DNA of 64,000 bases from Labilibacter marinus (GTDB lineage Bacteria; Bacteroidota; Bacteroidia; Bacteroidales; Marinilabiliaceae). The notes beneath the pieces were generated by a model. That model saw only the letters and a program-made list of their open reading frames with translations. It searched no databases and was not told where the DNA came from. The stretch is from assembly GCF_001659685.2 (NCBI RefSeq), contig NZ_LXYE02000049.1, positions 1-64,000 on the forward strand, read 5' to 3'. Both the position numbers and the translations under genes were made by a program. Of this stretch, positions 61,549 to 64,000 are shown in pieces. Numbering within the stretch: position 1 is the first letter of the stretch; each line of letters begins with the position of its first letter.

Positions 61549-62346
61549 ATGAAGGGGTTTAATATTATATATATAGTTTTTGTTTGCTTGCTCATGGCAA
61601 GTTGTCAAAACAAAGAGGGGTACGAATTAGTGTGGAGTGATGAATTTGAATACGAAGGCCTACCGAATCCTGAAAAATGGGAATATGATACGCTGGGTAA
61701 TGCATGGGCATGGGGTAATAGTGAACTCCAGCATTACACAGCTTATAGAAAAGAAAACGCAATAGTTAAAGATGGTAAATTGCATATTCGTGCTTTAAAA
61801 GAAGAAGGATTTCCAACTCAGTATACATCGGCTCGACTTATGACCAAAGGAAAAGGCGATTGGTTATACGGCCGAATAGAGGTGCGAGCTAAGGTTAGCC
61901 AGGGAACAGGAATATGGCCAGCTATATGGATGCTACCAAGCGAAAATAAATATGGGAATTGGCCTAAAAGCGGTGAGATAGATATTATGGAACACGTTGG
62001 TTACGATCCTGATACTATACATTTTACTGTGCATACTGGAGCCTTTAATGGAATGCATAGAACACAAAAATCGAGTAAAGTATTTTTACCAAAAGCCGAA
62101 AAGGAGTTTTATACCTATACGGTAGATTGGACAGAAAATAAATGCGACTTCTATGTGGATGACCGGAAGGTCTTCACTTTTAAAAAAGAATCTGATAATA
62201 CAGATGAGTGGCCATTTAACCACCCTTATTATCTATTACTCAACGTAGCAGTTGGAGGAACATGGGGAGGTATACATGGCGTTGATAACAGCATATTTCC
62301 TCAAGCCATGGAGGTGGATTATGTAAGAGTTTACCAAAAAAAGTAA
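61549..62346 (+). CDS. GH16 endo-beta-glucanase lipoprotein, second copy
   Basis: A 265-residue GH16 catalytic domain with only a lipobox (LLMASC, Cys19) in front. Catalytic GEIDIMEHVG (Glu143, Asp145, Glu148), plus IWPAIWML and GGIHGVDNSIFPQAMEVDYV. It lacks the PKD domain of its neighbour and is clearly related to it but not a recent copy. Likely works on the same beta-1,3-linked glucan, perhaps in the periplasm or with different chain-length preference. Confidence 0.92.
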   Translation: MKGFNIIYIVFVCLLMASCQNKEGYELVWSDEFEYEGLPNPEKWEYDTLGNAWAWGNSELQHYTAYRKENAIVKDGKLHIRALKEEGFPTQYTSARLMTKGKGDWLYGRIEVRAKVSQGTGIWPAIWMLPSENKYGNWPKSGEIDIMEHVGYDPDTIHFTVHTGAFNGMHRTQKSSKVFLPKAEKEFYTYTVDWTENKCDFYVDDRKVFTFKKESDNTDEWPFNHPYYLLLNVAVGGTWGGIHGVDNSIFPQAMEVDYVRVYQKK

Positions 62347-62808
62347 CGAATCAATTTCGCTGACAAAAGGAGCAATACTGCTGCTTTACAGGAATCTTAC
62401 ACCCTAAACTAAAGTGAAAAAGTATGGCCTCAACCGAGTCTTTTTTAAGATAAAAGGTTTGAGTTATAAAGTTCAAATATCAGGCTTGTGAAGTCATAAA
62501 AATCAAGGAGTATACTTTTTGTAAATGACTGTTTTTATGACAAGCATAATGAAGTAGTTGACTTTATAATCAAACACTAAATAGGCTATTTTGATTAGAC
62601 ATTTAAAGTGTACAAAAAAGTACCATTTACATATACAGTTCATTAAATCATTTTATGGAATCCCTTTATAAGTGATTTATAATAAACCAATAATGTTTTT
62701 AGGATGAAGACATGGTTAAGTATTAAAAACATATGATGGAGAATAGAAATTGGACACCTCCATTTTTATCAGTTCTGATACTTGATACTAATTTTTAAAC
62801 ACAGAAAA
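62347..62808. other. Gene-free interval in the PUL
   Basis: About 460 bp with no frame of note. It contains a 10-bp inverted repeat GTCATAAAAA (62493-62502) / TTTTTATGAC (62532-62541). I found no exact consensus promoter for the next gene. Confidence 0.4.
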
Positions 62809-64000
62809 ATGAAAAGTATTTATTTAGGAAATACGAATCTGAATAACACAGAAAAAGAAGTAAAAGGGGAATTTGTAATTATTGATAATGAGAAGTTTTA
62901 CAAAATCAATAACTATGATAAAATGCCTGACTTTTTTATGAGCATTGTAAGTGATTCCGATCACTGGATGTTTATATCAAGCAATGGGTCATTGTCGGCT
63001 GGTAGAAAAAACAGAGATAATGCTTTGTTTCCTTATTACACCGACGATAAAATTCACGATTACAAAGGAAAAACAGGAAGTAATACCATATTGTTGGTTG
63101 ACCAAGAAGATAAAACTTTATTGTGGCAACCTTTTATCGAAGAGCTAAGTGTATACCAAATAGAACGGAACTTATACAAAAACATTTACGGTAATAAAAT
63201 CATATTTGAAGAAATCAATTATGATCTAGGTATCGCCTTTAAGTATGAGTGGAGCTATACCGAAAAGTTTGGTTTTGTAAAGCAATCTCAGCTTAGTAAT
63301 ATAACGGATAAGCAAATTCAGCTATCGTTTCTAGATGGAATTAAAAATATACTTCCTTATGGAATTGATTTTGATTTTCAGAATACCTACAGTAATTTAT
63401 TAGATGCTTACAAAAAAAATGAACTGTTAGAAAAAACAGGCTTGGGTTTATTTATGCTCAGTTCTATACCTGTTGATAGAGCAGAGCCCAGTGAATCATT
63501 AAAAACAACCACGGTTTGGTCGCATGGTTTAGCGGATAGAAAAATTCTATTATCAGATAAGCAGGTAGCCAATTTTAAAAAGGGTTGTACAGTTGAAACT
63601 GAAATAGATATTAGAGCTGCCAGAGGTGCATATTATTTAAATGCTGAAATTTTACTTAACGGAAAAACTTCGCAGGAGTGGATGATAGTAGCTGAAATTA
63701 ATCAGGATAGTGCTGCTGTAGCAAATTTAAACACCCAGCTGGGAAATATTAATATAGTTGAATCTGTAAAAAATGACATACAGTTAGGAACCGAAAATCT
63801 AATTAAGATTGTTTCTGATGCCGATGGTTTACAGTTAGGAAATGATACTCTTTCATCTGCACGTCATTTTTCAAATACCATGTTTAACGTTATGCGTGGC
63901 GGTATTTTTAATAAAGACTATAAAGTAAATAGTGCCGATTTTAAACTTTATGTAGGTCAAACAAATAAGCAAGTTCTAAATAGAGTATCAGATGCTATCG
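62809..64000 (+). CDS. N-terminal part of a large cytoplasmic protein, perhaps a beta-glucan phosphorylase
   Basis: The frame opens with ATG 62809 (MKSIYLGNTNLNNTEKEVKG) and stays open to the window end, 397 codons. No signal peptide. The sequence is beta-rich (FYKINNYDKMPDFFMSIVSD; SDHWMFISSNGSLSAGRKN; SHGLADRKILLSDKQVANF), which fits an N-terminal beta-sandwich of a large carbohydrate-active enzyme. In a laminarin-type locus a cytosolic clan GH-Q phosphorylase (GH94, GH149 or GH161) would be a sensible product; the arrangement of aromatic SDxxWMF and SAGR segments near residues 51-66 is compatible but not proof. The catalytic region is outside the window, so the assignment is a guess. Confidence 0.5.
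   Translation, partial: MKSIYLGNTNLNNTEKEVKGEFVIIDNEKFYKINNYDKMPDFFMSIVSDSDHWMFISSNGSLSAGRKNRDNALFPYYTDDKIHDYKGKTGSNTILLVDQEDKTLLWQPFIEELSVYQIERNLYKNIYGNKIIFEEINYDLGIAFKYEWSYTEKFGFVKQSQLSNITDKQIQLSFLDGIKNILPYGIDFDFQNTYSNLLDAYKKNELLEKTGLGLFMLSSIPVDRAEPSESLKTTTVWSHGLADRKILLSDKQVANFKKGCTVETEIDIRAARGAYYLNAEILLNGKTSQEWMIVAEINQDSAAVANLNTQLGNINIVESVKNDIQLGTENLIKIVSDADGLQLGNDTLSSARHFSNTMFNVMRGGIFNKDYKVNSADFKLYVGQTNKQVLNRVSDAI

Overview
The window is a stretch of an AT-rich chromosome from a Bacteroidota bacterium, most likely a marine or sediment polysaccharide degrader (Marinilabiliales-like is my guess; the order is not proven). The markers are a SusC/SusD pair, a type IX secretion C-terminal domain on a GH43 enzyme, a complete MoxR/BatA-BatB/C-BatD locus, many lipoproteins, and phylum-specific promoters of the form TTTG-N18/19-TATTTTTG.

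Layout. 1-4.4 kb is a mosaic of small unrelated genes: an unknown protein, a PPP-type phosphatase, a winged-helix regulator plus nucleotidyltransferase pair ending in a truncated hsdS, and a small membrane protein. They are separated by GC-richer palindromic junctions, including a stem-loop present twice with a compensatory base change. 4.4-13.7 kb is a glycan cluster: a secreted GH43 and a membrane-tethered regulator on the minus strand, and divergently a GH29 fucosidase, a GH20 hexosaminidase and a NagB/PIG-L fusion for fucosylated, N-acetylhexosamine-containing glycans. 13.8-15.5 kb holds a membrane protein and about 1 kb without a convincing gene but with phased repeats and a 26-bp perfect palindrome. 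15.5-19.3 kb is a four-gene operon: indolepyruvate ferredoxin oxidoreductase IorA-IorB, an uncharacterised protein built from two copies of one domain, and a MEKHLA (PAS-like) protein. This is my best candidate for an undescribed functional unit. An RNA methyltransferase follows.

20.4-27.0 kb (minus) is a heavy-metal RND efflux operon headed by a histidine-rich exported protein. 27.1-36 kb (minus) carries a WYL regulator with a DUF3795 protein, a GyrI-like protein, a hybrid two-component sensor, an L,D-transpeptidase and threonine ammonia-lyase. 36-43.6 kb (minus) is the aerotolerance-type locus (MoxR, DUF58, DUF4381, BatA, BatB/C, BatD), preceded by a HAD-family lipoprotein and, further upstream, a sulfatase. 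45.3-46.4 kb is gene-free and full of hairpins and tandem repeats. 46.4-48.1 kb has two cassette-like small genes. 48.3-50.5 kb encodes two outer-membrane proteins.

50.8 kb to the end is a beta-glucan (probably laminarin) utilisation locus: a propeller/Y_Y_Y/LuxR sensor-regulator, SusC, SusD, a PKD-containing surface lipoprotein, two GH16 endoglucanase lipoproteins, and the first 397 codons of a large protein without a signal peptide. Polysaccharide would be cut at the surface, imported by SusCD and processed inside the cell. I saw no tRNA, rRNA, CRISPR array, integrase or insertion sequence.
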